Source: Manduca sexta
Lineage: Eukaryota > Arthropoda > Insecta > Lepidoptera > Sphingidae
DNA length: 64,000 nucleotides
Direction: 5' to 3'
NCBI RefSeq assembly: GCF_014839805.1
Contig: NC_051120.1
Span: 4,712,001-4,776,000 of the forward strand
Made by a program: the position numbers and the translations under genes. The notes beneath the pieces were generated by a model. That model was not told the origin of the DNA. It saw nothing but the letters and a program-made list of their open reading frames with translations, and did no database searches. Shown here piece after piece: positions 49,286 to 59,904 of this stretch. Within the stretch, counting starts at the first letter, position 1. Every line of letters starts with the position of its first letter.

Positions 49286-50270
49286 GATAAATACTGCACA
49301 GATTTTTTGTACACAGCGCGTACGAACATAAAGCAATACTTTTTATGATGTAAACATTCAAATGAATGGACCATTCGTGTACAAACATTAATAAATATTC
49401 ATGTTGTGTATCAACGTATTTTTTTTATCGATTTAAAATCAACCTACCCTAACATCTCTGCAAAACGGGGTCGAGGTAAAAGTTTTTAATGGCATTGATT
49501 TTACGACTGAATGACCTAAAGGATCCTATTCTGAGCAAATCAAATACAATAAGTAAAAAAGGTATTTTTTAACTAGGATTAAGGTTTTTCTAGGTAAAAA
49601 TACATGCCACCTGACCTTTTTGCATAGTCTAATGATCAGCCAATGAAACAATAACCAATAATTAAAAAATAAAACATCTCTAAACAAAACATTTTATCTC
49701 GGCTATTGAAATACAAGAAATCATAATATAAAATGCGACGCTATCATGCAATTCATAATTTATAGGTAGATATCTCACTCAACACGACCTACTTGCCTGA
49801 GAGTCGGCACGCGAATGCTCGCAAACGTTTCCGCTGCCGCCTTCCCTCCTACCTTCGACCGGATGTCGGCGATACGCTGACAGCCCACCTACTTTCATGA
49901 TAAGCCCCTGTTTCAGCATTAAAGAGTTTTTATAGCCTTTTTCAACGGATATAACCACACTGATTATACTAAATCAGGTTAGTTAAAGAGTTTAGTAGAA
50001 AGGTTGAAGTATTTGGAGTCTTTACTTTTCTCTTCAGAAATATAAGACGTATGAGACACCTCAAAAATCACTTCACTAAAAATCAAACTCAATTAAAATT
50101 CTTAATTTAAAATCGAATATATATAACATAAAATAGAATGTTCAAAACAATGAAATTAAACAAAATTCATACACGCCACTTTTAAAACTAAAACATTCGA
50201 AACAAACAAAGCTAAAGTTCGAAATTCAAATTCAAATCGAATATGAAACGCATATCACGAACCAATAAAG

Positions 50271-50860
50271 TTCCGACGCACTGAAATGACAGCAAACAGA
50301 AGCCGACAAGCTCAGGTAATCTAGTTAATGTTGCGTTTCTAGTCACCGATACTGATTCGATCATTGCATCCATTGATCGAATTATTAAATGGTACGTTTC
50401 GAATGTATGCAAATTGTTTATCATCGAAATGTTTAGCATTGTAGTTATGCGCTTTATTGAGTCTGTAAAATCATTTCGTGCCTTCATTACGGTAATTATT
50501 AAACTTCCAAAATAAATTAGTCATACTCCTTGGTCAAGTCACTTTATATGACTTAGTTATACAACTCGTCAGAGATAATATTCTAAGAAAGGATTAAGTA
50601 AAGTTAAGCAGTGATAAAAATGATTCCATGCAACGTGACATTTCATAATTTCCTTCATAAAGTAAAAGCGGGTAGTTCATAACTCCACAAATAAATTTCC
50701 GACGCGACGTGACGGGAATGACGGCAACACTCATTCGCAGTCCGGCAGGTAACCTAGTTATTGCAACGAGTTAGTGATTCAATCGATTCACCGGGCTGTA
50801 TGTTCATCTATTAACGAATTGATATGTTCCGGCTTTGTGTTCTGTTTTCTCCGCACTGTG
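50271..50860. repeat. diverged duplication of about 100 bp, 430 bp apart
   Basis: TTCCGACGC, GAAATGAC.GCAA / GGAATGACGGCAA and GGTAA(T/C)CTAGTTA occur in the same order at 50271-50327 and 50697-50760, followed by similar GATTCGATC / GATTCAATCGATT stretches. Confidence 0.5.
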
Positions 50861-51669
50861 GTTCGTGTAGTTAAACAATATCAAATTGGGTAACAGACAA
50901 ATTTCATGTATGAAAATGATGGTATCACCAGCATATTTTGTGTTGCTATTTCGAATTATATGCTACAATATTATCTAAATAAGGTCTAGAATCTATATTT
51001 TTATGCATTAAAATCGCAACAGTCAAATATTCCTTTGTTAGAAAATAATTTTACTAATATAATATTAAGCTTGAAATTATATCATGCTCACAAATAGCAA
51101 ACTTCTGTTACAGTAATTTGAAAATTATGCTATTATCAATTAGTTTTAAAATTGATTGTGTTAGACAAAAAGCTATGAAAGAATATACGGTGCACTAACT
51201 AATTAATTAATTCATAAACCTTCCAACTTCTAGCAGAATAGTTCTAACTTGTAATTCTGGAACGTTACATTAATCACTAGAATTTCACCCGGGTGAGATT
51301 TATCCGAGATGCGCATGACTAATTGGAAACGGTTACCCGGCTGCGCGGCTCGGATATTTAATCCGGGTATACCAGGTTAATTATGGAGAAAAATGATGTT
51401 GCAATTCGAGCTCTGTATTTCAGATGCTTGAAATGCGGGGAAATATTTTGCTTTTATTTTTAAGTGTTGCTTTTATGAGTGGGTGAAAGAGATAAGATCA
51501 CAAAGCATTTAATTCATCATAGCTAATGGTACTTCAAAAATGTACCTTTTTATACGTGCTTACGGGTTAAATTCCCTTTGAAGAGTAAATTCTGTGTCTA
51601 TTTCCGTCAAGTGCTTATGTAATCATTAATATAATGGACATAATGCCTTATGTAATAGTATAAATATAT

Positions 51670-51972
51670 AATATCTACCCTGTATTATATACTGTCCCAC
51701 TGTTGGGCACGGGCCTCCTCTACTACTGAGAGGGATTAGGCCTTAGTCCACCACGCTGGCCTAATACGGATTGATAGATTGCGCATATCTTCAACATTGT
51801 TAAACAGAGGTATGCAGGTTTCCTTACAATTTTTTTTCACCATTAAAGCAAGCGATAATTCACAAAGAATACACACATAAGTTTAAAAAAGTCGGAAGTA
51901 CATGCCTTGGATTTCGAACCAACAAACATTCGTCTCGACAGCCCACTCCACTCCCAACTAGGCTTTCATCGC
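51670..51972 (-). mobile_element. rep-B SINE, near full length
   Basis: Inverted copy from CTGTCCCACTGTTGGGCACG through TACTACTGAGAGGGATTAGG to CCCAACTAGGCTTTCATCGC. It lies just upstream of the nested retroposon cluster. Confidence 0.72.
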
Positions 51973-52057
51973 TTCCAATGGAATTACTAGACATTTTACT
52001 TCCACCCACCTCTAATCGTATTTCTAAATTTTGGCGATAAATACTTTTTCCAAGCAT

Positions 52058-52622
52058 GCAGAATTATTTCATCATCATCATCATCTCAGCAGGAGGTCCA
52101 CTGCTGAACATAGGCCTCCCCTACGGATCTCCACGTTGACATGTTGGAAGCGGCCTGCAATCAGCGCAGGCCGCTTCGCATCCCCCGGGTTGGACGGCAG
52201 TGTGTGTAGTTGGCCTCACGCTGCCGTAGACGCCGAGGGCGTCCTTCGGTGCGCGGGGGCTTCTGAGCCCAATAGGAGACGGGCCGCAAGGCAGCACCGC
52301 GCATGGGCGGCTGCAGTCGCAGACTAGACACTTCAACGTCAGAGGAAGCCCGCAGCCGTCCCTAATGCGCCGAAGAGGGCCACCGCGGAGTTTTAGCTGG
52401 TAGGCCGTGCATAGGTTTAAGTTGTATATAGGGTTAGGGACTCGGCCCGGCGGTCGCCCGAAGGTCGTCATCAAATCCGGGCGGCTCAACGCCGGGCCGT
52501 AAGGCACGGTTACCCCAGCATAACCGCTCAGTCGCCCCCCACGAAGGCTGGGCGGTAGTAATAAGGGACTTTCTCCGCGAAACCAAAAAAAAAAAAGGCC
52601 GCTTCGCATCGCAGAATTATTT
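52058..52622 (-). mobile_element. RTE-type LINE 3' end, interrupted by a second retroposon
   Basis: On the - strand the sequence ends with the RTE-like run 'GAGGCCTATGTTCAGCAGTG' and a (GATGAT) tail, which appears here as (ATC)n at 52070-52085. GCAGAATTATTT flanks it at 52058-52069 and 52611-52622, a 12-bp target-site duplication. Only about 127 bp of RTE sequence remains (52070-52182 plus 52597-52610), so it was strongly 5'-truncated on insertion. The segment 52183-52595 is a later insertion within it. Confidence 0.82.
52183..52595 (+). mobile_element. R1-like retroposon tail nested in the RTE fragment
   Basis: This is a GC-rich insert of about 413 bp ending in CTCCGCGAAACC plus a 12-nt A run. 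AGGCCGCTTCGCATC is duplicated at 52168-52182 and 52596-52610, a 15-bp target-site duplication that interrupts the RTE fragment. The 3' part (CACCGCGG, GTTAGGGACTCGG, then a CCGC-poly(A) end) resembles the tails at 60778-61006 and 57912-58165. I read this as the 3' untranslated end of an R1-clade LINE. The exact family was not determined. Confidence 0.75.
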
Positions 52623-52825
52623 AACAATAAACAATATTGATTCATATCTTGGTAAAAAGAGCAATTCAATTATGCATACGTACATTTATCGGATATAAGA
52701 TTTAACTATGTCCAGGATGAGAAGTGATATGCTATTGTTTATGGGTGGTCCTATCGCTACAGTCACGCAAGCGGTAAGCTTTTTTTTCCGTTCATTTTTA
52801 TACTAATGTATTATATATGTTACTC

Positions 52826-53182
52826 GCTGACCCGGCGAACTTCGTACCGCCTAACAGTCGACATATCGACATTAATATTTATACGATACTAACGTCACTC
52901 AATTGTTTTGCCTTCCCGGAACCCCTCCACTAACACTTAAACTTTATGGTATTGTATTAAAAATCAAATTGACTTTTAAGTATTACTACGAATATTTTGT
53001 ATGGTAATATAGAAGTGCTGTTTTTAGACTTTCTCAGGCAATTTTTTTAAATTTTTCTCTTTGTAAAAACCATCCTCGTACTTCAAGGAATATTATAAAA
53101 AAAGTCTTAGCGAAATCGGTTCAGCTGCTCTCGAGATTTGCGCTTAGCAAGATATTCAGCGACTCATTTTTATATTATAGAT
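52826..53182 (+). repeat. rep-F-type repeat between two RTE insertions
   Basis: CTCGCTGACCCGGCGAACTT to AAATCGGTTCAGCTGCTCTC and TTATATTATAGAT, a full-length-looking copy. Confidence 0.5.
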
Positions 53183-53197
53183 ATACGTATATGAATA

Positions 53198-53673
53198 GTA
53201 AATACCTCAGTGCCTTAAATCGAAAGTCTTTGATAGTTGTGTGTTACCAGTGATAACATACGGCACCGGGACGTGGCCTCTCACTGTGGGCCTCATTAGG
53301 AGGCTCAAGGTCACTCAACGAGCTATGGAGAGGGCTATGCTCGGTATTTCCCTACGAGATCGAATCAGAAATGAGAAGATCCGTAGGAGAACAAAGGTTA
53401 CCGACATAGCCCATAGGATTAGCAAGTTGAAGTGGCAGTGGGCCGGACACATAGCTCGAAGAACCGATGACCGTTGGGGTCGAAAGGTTCTAGAGTGGAG
53501 GCCACGTACAGGCAAACGAAAGGTCGGACGCCCGCCTACAAGGTGGACGGACGACCTGGCTAGGGTCGCAGGAAGTCGCTGGATGCAGGCCGCTTCCAAC
53601 AGGTCGACGTGGAGATCGTTGGGGGAGGCCTATGTTCAGCAGTGGACTTCCTGTGGCTGATATGATGATGATG
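53198..53673 (+). mobile_element. RTE-clade LINE, 5'-truncated, with 9-bp target-site duplication
   Basis: An open frame runs from the truncated edge (MPQCLK-like CLKSKVFDSCVLPVITYG) through RRLKVTQRAMERAMLGISLR, KWQWAGHIARRTD and WMQAASNRSTWRSLGEAYVQ to a stop, followed by a (GATGAT) tail. This is the C-terminal end of an RTE reverse transcriptase and the typical RTE 3' terminus. ATATGAATA occurs at 53189-53197 and 53674-53682, flanking the element exactly. The frame is intact across the surviving 140 codons, so the insertion is fairly young, but most of the element is missing and it cannot be autonomous. Confidence 0.88.
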
Positions 53674-54444
53674 ATATGAATATACGTTTTAGTGCTTCCA
53701 CTATCAACATAATAATAGTACGTAAATCACTTCGTTTCTTTTCTAGTAAAAAAAACAATTCCCGACCTAAATAAATACAGAGAGCCACGTCTTCAGTAAA
53801 CGCAGTGCTCGTTCCGCTTGAAAGCGTTCTGTAGTTCACTGTAATTACATCGAAATAAACATCTTTCAGTGAACTTGGATTCTTTTAGAATTAAATATTT
53901 TTATCAGACACATGAACTAATTACTATATATATATATATAAGAATACAAAGAGACATGTAGGTCCATTTAAAGTACTAAAACATAAACAGTTAGATTCAA
54001 GAACTAATTACTAAAAAAAAAAGAAAAATACTTTAATAAATGTATATAAGGAGACCTATAGCTCAATATATATTAACACAACAATTATGATCTGTGAAAA
54101 ATTTGCCTTTATTGACTACTATAATATCTATATTGTAGGACTACCTAAAATTCATTGACAACAACAAAAAGATCTAGATTTATTATTTCAATCTTCAAAA
54201 TATTCAAACTCAGGGCACGTTCATTTATAACTGAATATTAAACACTTCAATTCTTGGTTGTTTGAAGAAGTCATTCCTCCTCTGCATTACTTATTGCATA
54301 ACGTTTTTGTATATATGAAAAGCTACAATAGAATTGTCCGTGGTTTTACGAGCGATTACTTCAAATATTATTCAAAAACCAAAATATTAACCATATTGCA
54401 ACCTTTGCCGTTTAGTATCCATCAAACCTCATACAACGCAACAA

Positions 54445-54465
54445 TGACGTCACGCTGTGACGTCA
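54445..54465. promoter_or_regulatory. twin CRE-type TGACGTCA palindromes
   Basis: TGACGTCA occurs exactly at 54445-54452 and 54458-54465, 13 bp apart, about 500 bp before cv-c exon 3. In the family of CREB/ATF sites these are perfect matches. Activity is inferred only. Confidence 0.3.
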
Positions 54466-54966
54466 GACAGACATTTCCCGCCTCTACGTCCCGTGGAAAC
54501 CACTTTGCATAATACCTTTGTGTGCACCACTTTGTGTCAAAGAGATTGTCGCGGTACATTACAAACGTATTTACAGTTTTGTAGTGAGTTGTGGTAAATT
54601 AGGTTATGGACTTATGTAATGCTCTGGAAAATATCTAGACTTATTTACGCAGAAGTTAGTTCTATATTACATGTGCAAATTGAATTATGTATAACATGTG
54701 AAGTGTTTTTCACTAAAATTTTCCAACAATCTTGAATTAAAATAAAATGGGAACTATGATTGTTTTTGCTAATTTTTAACAACATGAAATTTTTAATCAT
54801 ATTTTTATTTTTATTTATTTATTTATGGACCTCAAAAACAAAGTTGTAGCATTATTAAAACAATATTAATTTTTTGTTACATAAGTAAAAATTAAATACA
54901 ACCTTGTCATAAGCCCGCGATATTAATATAACAAACATGTATTTAAATCAACGTTTTCTCTCACAG

Positions 54967-55115
54967 ATCTACAGTTCCCAATAGACGTCTCAGGAGTACA
55001 AAACGACCACCCGTTCCTGGATGCCGACTCGCTGCAGTCGCTGTTCCGACGGCTGACTGCGCTCAACAGATGTGCCAACATGAAGCTAGAACACCACCAT
55101 CATCAGAAGAGATCG
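54967..55115 (+). CDS. cv-c: cv-c coding exon 3 (SAM domain, second half)
   Basis: The acceptor TTTTCTCTCACAG ends at 54966 and the donor GTGAGT starts at 55116. The leftover G of exon 2 plus AT makes Asp37, followed by LQFPIDVSGVQNDHPFLDAD and SLQSLFRRLTALNRCANMKL. This completes the SAM fold (FPID, HxFLDxDxxxxLxRRLxxLNxCAxMKLE pattern of DLC1 proteins). A four-His run at residues 79-82 precedes QKRS. In relatives KRS is followed by an acidic Ser/Asp/Glu stretch, so the next exon should begin there in phase 0. The exon lies 26.7 kb from exon 2. A rep-A copy sits only about 27 bp past its donor. Confidence 0.93.
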
Positions 55116-55142
55116 GTGAGTTGACCCATTTTTCAACTTTAT

Positions 55143-55420
55143 GTACATTGTAGCCAGTGTAACTACTCGACATATGACTTAACATCTCATGTCTCAGGAT
55201 GGCCAATACTTTGACTCAGGATTGCAAGCGCAATGCCAAGCAATACTTTGTAATGCAAGATGTTGGATGGTGTTTCTTCTATTTATGGGCGGTCGTATCG
55301 CTTACTTTTTATGTTATTGACTAACAAAATACTATTTTAACTTTATTAATCATCAATAAATAAATAGATAATACTATCAGTCGAACGCCAAGCTCGTTTC
55401 ATAAATCAAAGCAATATTTT
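55143..55420 (+). repeat. rep-A, interrupted by a short insert, just past the exon 3 donor
   Basis: ACATTGTAGCCAGTGTAAC through GGGCGGTCGTATCGCTTAC (55314), then about 70 bp of AT-rich unrelated sequence, then TCGAACGCCAAGCTCGTTTC and an A/T-rich tail. It starts only about 27 bp after the cv-c exon 3 splice donor. Confidence 0.65.
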
Positions 55421-56230
55421 TTTTTTTTTAACTTTGATTACATATTATGTAGCTCAGTACAGTCAGAGCCGGCAGCTCCTTACGTCAATGAAGACTAGTT
55501 GACGTTCATAATAAGAATCTAATCTTGTAAAAAAGGCACATTATAAACACCAACAATAGATTTTATAATAAATTGTACGTCAAAAGAAAGACGTACGGTT
55601 CATTAAAATCACATAAAAATATTTTAGATGTAAAATACATAATATATCAAAGATGAAAAATAATATTGGCATAAAATTTAATAGCTCGTTGTAAAATGTT
55701 TATAAAAGAAAACTTTGAATATTTAATGAAATAATAGCGAGTTTGCACCGAAGGCTTAAAGGTGAAAGCCTAAGCATACATTATAAATTACTAAGTGTTG
55801 CTCACGACTTCGATCGCATGAAAACTTTTTCCCGCTACAAAAGTCCCTAAAATACTGTAATAAATCGCCAGGGAAATGATTCCAGCGTCATCTTTTGAAA
55901 AAAAAACAAAAGTAGTCTAACCGCGATAAAAGTCGGAAAAATTGTTTTATTTCTATGTCTAACATTCGCGTAAACATAAGAAATCATTATTAGACTTTAA
56001 AGTGGATATAAAAATCTAATTGATATGATACAAATATGTACTTTAATCCGCTCTTATAATTAATAACTAATAAAACTTTTTCACCAGCGTTTTCCTTAAC
56101 ATTAGATTTCTCACGGCAATTATAATTAGAAACCAAAACTAGGTTAATCACTGATTAAATGTATTACAGGGCGATATTTTAAACGATTAAATTTTTGTTA
56201 ATACGACGGATTACTTTCGAATTATTTACT

Positions 56231-56492
56231 GGTGGTAGGTACCACCGCAATGTCTTATTTGTGTCGCTAAGCAACTGTGTGTAGTCACTGTTGTGTTCCG
56301 GTTTGAAGGTCATTGTAGCCAGTGTAACTACTAGACATAATGAGACTTAACATCTCATATCTCAGGATGGCGAGCGCAGTGAATACCAAACATTACTTAG
56401 TAATCCAAGGTGTTGGATGGTGTTTCTACTGTTTATGGACGGTCGTATCGCTTATCATTAGGGGCGTGTCGTCATTCAAAGCAATAAAAAAA
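56231..56492 (+). repeat. rep-A, near full length
   Basis: TGGTGGTAGGTACCACCGC, TTGTGTTCCGGTTTGAAGGT, ATCTCATATCTCAGGATGGC and GGACGGTCGTATCGCTTATC, ending GTCATTCAAAGCAATAAAA. Confidence 0.7.
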
Positions 56493-56564
56493 ATTAAAAA
56501 CTCTATATGCCTTTAAATATTGTACTAGTTTTAGCTCACAGTTACGCCCACATAACGCCTATTC

Positions 56565-56690
56565 CAGAGATAAAAAGTAGTCTGTAACATTTAGGAATAA
56601 TGTAGCTTTTTACTAGTGAAAGAATTTTCAAAATCGGTTTATTAGTCTTTGACTTTATTCATTACAAACATACAAAAAATCAAACCTTTA
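56565..56690 (+). repeat. rep-F-type fragment
   Basis: TAATGTAGCTTTTTACTAGT, GAATTTTCAAAATCGGTTTA and CATTACAAACATACAAAAAA. Confidence 0.45.
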
Positions 56691-57070
56691 TTTTAGTTTC
56701 TTATAAAAGAAATTAACCATGTCCTATTAACTCAAAAAATCTTATACTGAAAAATTTTAATAATAATAATGGGTCGGTAGTAGAAATAATTAATATTTAT
56801 TAAGTTATTACAGGTCATTTTGGTTATGAAAATGTAGTAATTTATAGCCCTAATTGAATCATTTGGCACGCCTAATTGCTTTACATTATTCTGGTTATTT
56901 AGATTTAAAATAATGGCTATAATTAGCTTTTTTAAGATATCAGAAAAATGAAATTAGAAGTTATAATACCTATATTATAGTATTGTATCTATACGCTATT
57001 ATACTTAAGCCGAATAAAGTACTAACAATCTTGTTAATATTATTATTAACAATATTAACAATAAGCAAAT

Positions 57071-57340
57071 TATCCCCCGTATTTATAGACGTTTTTTATC
57101 TAAGAACGAAGCAAAGCAGTGTTAACAAGTCTGTTTTTCAGTGCTGACGGAATGGCAGCCTTCGCAGTGCATGGAAATAGGGCCGTTGTGATTGGCTAAT
57201 ATTGTTGTATCTCAATATTAACCAATCACAACGGCCCTATATCTGTTTCTCAATGTCGTTGGGCACTGAGAAACAGACATAGGTTATCACAGCATTACTC
57301 CGTCCTTAGATAAAATAACGTCTATGAATAAGGGGGTATA
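57071..57340. mobile_element. foldback MITE of about 270 bp
   Basis: The whole unit is an imperfect inverted repeat. The outer ends TATCCCCCGTATTTATAGACG and the reverse complement of the other end, TATACCCCCTTATTCATAGACG, match well. The inner arms 57177-57204 and 57213-57240 match at 27 of 28 positions around an 8-nt loop. Intermediate arms (GTCTGTTTTTCAGTGC) also pair. There is no coding capacity. It is a non-autonomous DNA element of unknown superfamily. Confidence 0.7.
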
Positions 57341-57911
57341 AGTGTAATAATAAATACTTTTATAAAAATTCGGAAAACAATAGTTTATAGAGTAACAAAC
57401 CAATCAACACATAATAATTCATCCCTTTTACCAATTCGATAATCGAACCCACACCCCATAGCTTCTCTTTACTAACTCGATACGAAACCTCGGGGCTGTC
57501 AAAATAATAAACAATATTAGCATAAATACTGATCACAAAATCCTTACAATTTACCTCAATAAAGTGTTAACTTTATCAAACAACTATTATATAAAGTATA
57601 TAGTAATCCAATAAGTAATGTAATCGTTTCCTACTAGACAGTGGATATGAAACACAATGTTTACAAGAAGTTTGGTTAAGCAGTTTCGTGCTGGGCACGG
57701 GCAGTGTCAGGAACGGCAACTTTATATTCACGCCAGCTTTACACGTATTAGAAACTGACTGGTTCGCAATTAAATCCAATTTGTGCACTTTTTATAATTT
57801 TAAACAAGGAAAATATATGGAGTTATGCTTAAGAGGTTAGATACACACAGCGCCACCTGTTGAATTATGTTGAACAGAGTATATTTCCTTACATACATGT
57901 ATGTTTTTTTT

Positions 57912-58165
57912 TACGAAATAAACGGGTTAAAGCTTGGAGGGTGAGTGGAACGGTTGTTGGTTTCACCGGTCTTACGACCCAATGTCGACACTCGGGAGTA
58001 TTGCATCCGAGCGACAATTGGACTGAGTCCTCAACCAATGTATACCACATTGGCATACCAACCAAAAGCCGCGGTAGCCTTCTTCGGTGCATACGGGACG
58101 GTCCTGGGGTATCTTGTTGCACTGAGAAAGCTTCTCGGAACCGTCCCTTATGTAAGGACTCTGGG
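57912..58165 (-). mobile_element. R1-like LINE 3' region, fragment
   Basis: On the - strand it carries ACCGCGGCTTTTGGTTGGTA, TGAGGACTCAGTCC and CGGATGCAATACTCCCGA. These match the + strand copy at 60778-61006 in the same order. No poly(A) end or target duplication is visible. Confidence 0.6.
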
Positions 58166-58181
58166 ACTTAATTGTTATACA

Positions 58182-58213
58182 GGGTTATTTTGACATGAAT
58201 GGTGAAACCACAT
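58182..58213 (+). mobile_element. solitary terminus of the 18461-19114 element family
   Basis: It matches the left terminal repeat of that element at most positions (GGGT.ATTTTGACAT and GTGAAACCACAT). No partner terminus was found within the window, so the copy is truncated. Confidence 0.4.
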
Positions 58214-58344
58214 TTTTCTCTTCTTAAAAATAACACTTCACAATAAGCTATGCGAGAGAGATGTAAAATATATATTTTTTAAGTTTCCAACAAATCAAAC
58301 ATCAATAAAAATTCATTTTAAATTTTCACGCCCTACAACGAAAA

Positions 58345-58402
58345 GAGCCCTTTGCACCTACCTACCTATCTGCCTCCCCTTATGGCATAAAAGCGTGATG
58401 TG
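58345..58402 (+). mobile_element. rep-C SINE, 3' tip
   Basis: Only the last segment survives: TATCTGCCTCCCCTTATGGC and AAAGCGTGATGTGTG. Confidence 0.4.
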
Positions 58403-59714
58403 TGTTTATGTAGTGTAATAAATGACATTAATATACAATGTATGCATTTATATATATACAACCGCCCTGACACTGAACGATCGTGTTCAAATAAACCTTA
58501 ATAATCGTAAACCTATGGAGTTACGTTAGCCAACGGTGTTTACTACGCGATTTTACGATCGAGGAAACAGTATCATGGGAAATCGAAGGGAAAATTGTTT
58601 AAGATGATATCTTTCTATTTGTCTTTATGGTTGCAAGTATTAGGTAGTTACTGGTGCGGTAGGTTTCAATTAGAGTTCATCTGAGTTGAGGTCGGCGATT
58701 TGTGAAATATTTCCGATCGGTATGCGCTACTGATAGATTCGTGTCATATTTTTGTCACCATAAGTGTGCTTTAGAAAATTTTAGTAATTATAAACACTAT
58801 ATAATAACATTTCATGACGTGTGTTAGAACGAATGTAGTATAAGGACATGCGGAGGTACGAAAAGCTATGAGTTTTGTATTAACTGTTTATGCATTGTCA
58901 TGGGGCTTTTATTTTATTTGGAAAAAAAATCATCGTGAAATAAGACTTTGACTGAAAACAATAGTATAGGAACTTAAACATTACACAACCGACACCATTA
59001 TCCACTAAGTGATAAATAGGATACGATTAAGAATCAATGTATAAGCGTATTATTATTATTTGGCTAATAAAATAATTGATTAACTTAGAATATGATTATT
59101 TTTGGATATAAATATAACAATGTAATACGCAGACAACATAAGATTAAATAATGATGAAATACTTTATCGTTTAATAATGTTAGAATGAACAAATGAAAAA
59201 TAAACGCTAATTAATTTAATGCGGATTAAAATATCTTGAATTCAAGAGCCTTAATTTAGATGAAGTTTTTATGTCTATCTCATTATACTATCATATAAAA
59301 GTATATTAAAAAATAAGTGGACACGAATTTTATCATAGTTTAATTTATAAATATAATAAATATATTATTAATATTATAAATTGTTGAAACACTACTTCTT
59401 AAAAAAGGAAATATACCATCCCTGTAACTTATTTATAAATTATTTTACTGAAAATGTACGAATATTTTCTTATAAAAATACGATTGTAAAGCTCCGTAAA
59501 TATTTCGTTTAGGAAATTTCATTGCTTTCCTTGTTGCCTAAATCACGTCTTCTTATATTTGATTTTTATAAATTAGTTTCTATTAAAATTACTTGAAGCT
59601 ATTCAAGTGTTATGAAGTAGATTTGGAAATAAACATCGTAGCGTAGAGGGTGAATATAAGTTCGTGGGGTAACAGGTTCGATAAAAAAAAAACAATTTAT
59701 TTATACAAACCCAC

Positions 59715-59893
59715 ATACTCACATCTTTTTATCTCCGAAGTGGTCGGCAGAAACGCAACTGTAGCAACTATTTTTCGCAGTGCGTATTCAGTCCCATAAT
59801 ACAATAGGGGGGAACCTATCACTATGTTGGTCACAAATTCCAGACTCCGGGCTGAGCAGATAGGTCTAATATCACTTTGCCCGATCCGGGATT
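59715..59893 (-). mobile_element. rep-C SINE, truncated
   Basis: Family end CATCTTTTTATCTCCGAAG through CCAGACTCCGGGCTGAGCAG to GCCCGATCCGGGATT. It stops within the B box, where rep-E begins. Confidence 0.6.
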
Positions 59894-59904
59894 TTCTTTT
59901 TATA

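Larger units (their letters stand above)
28236..54966 (+). other. cv-c intron 2 (about 26.7 kb)
   Basis: The intron is bounded by GTACGT and CTCACAG and is phase 1. It carries many retroposons and inverted-repeat structures, listed separately. Stretches where I recognise nothing: 28236-29340, 30400-32660, 36371-37320, 37441-38710, 39483-40800, 40923-42020, 43006-43378, 44830-45587, 46186-47115, 48099-48680, 49286-50270, 50860-51668 and 53683-54440. Large first introns like this commonly hold enhancers, but none can be proven from sequence alone. Confidence 0.85.

Noticed and set aside
50212..50487. 91-codon - strand frame
   Set aside because: No recognisable domain. The diverged duplicate at 50697 does not preserve the frame, so protein-level constraint is not supported.
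52121..52669. 182-codon - strand frame, the longest in the window
   Set aside because: It runs through the GC-rich R1-like insert, both target duplications and the RTE fragment. Its length reflects GC-rich, stop-poor sequence, not a gene.
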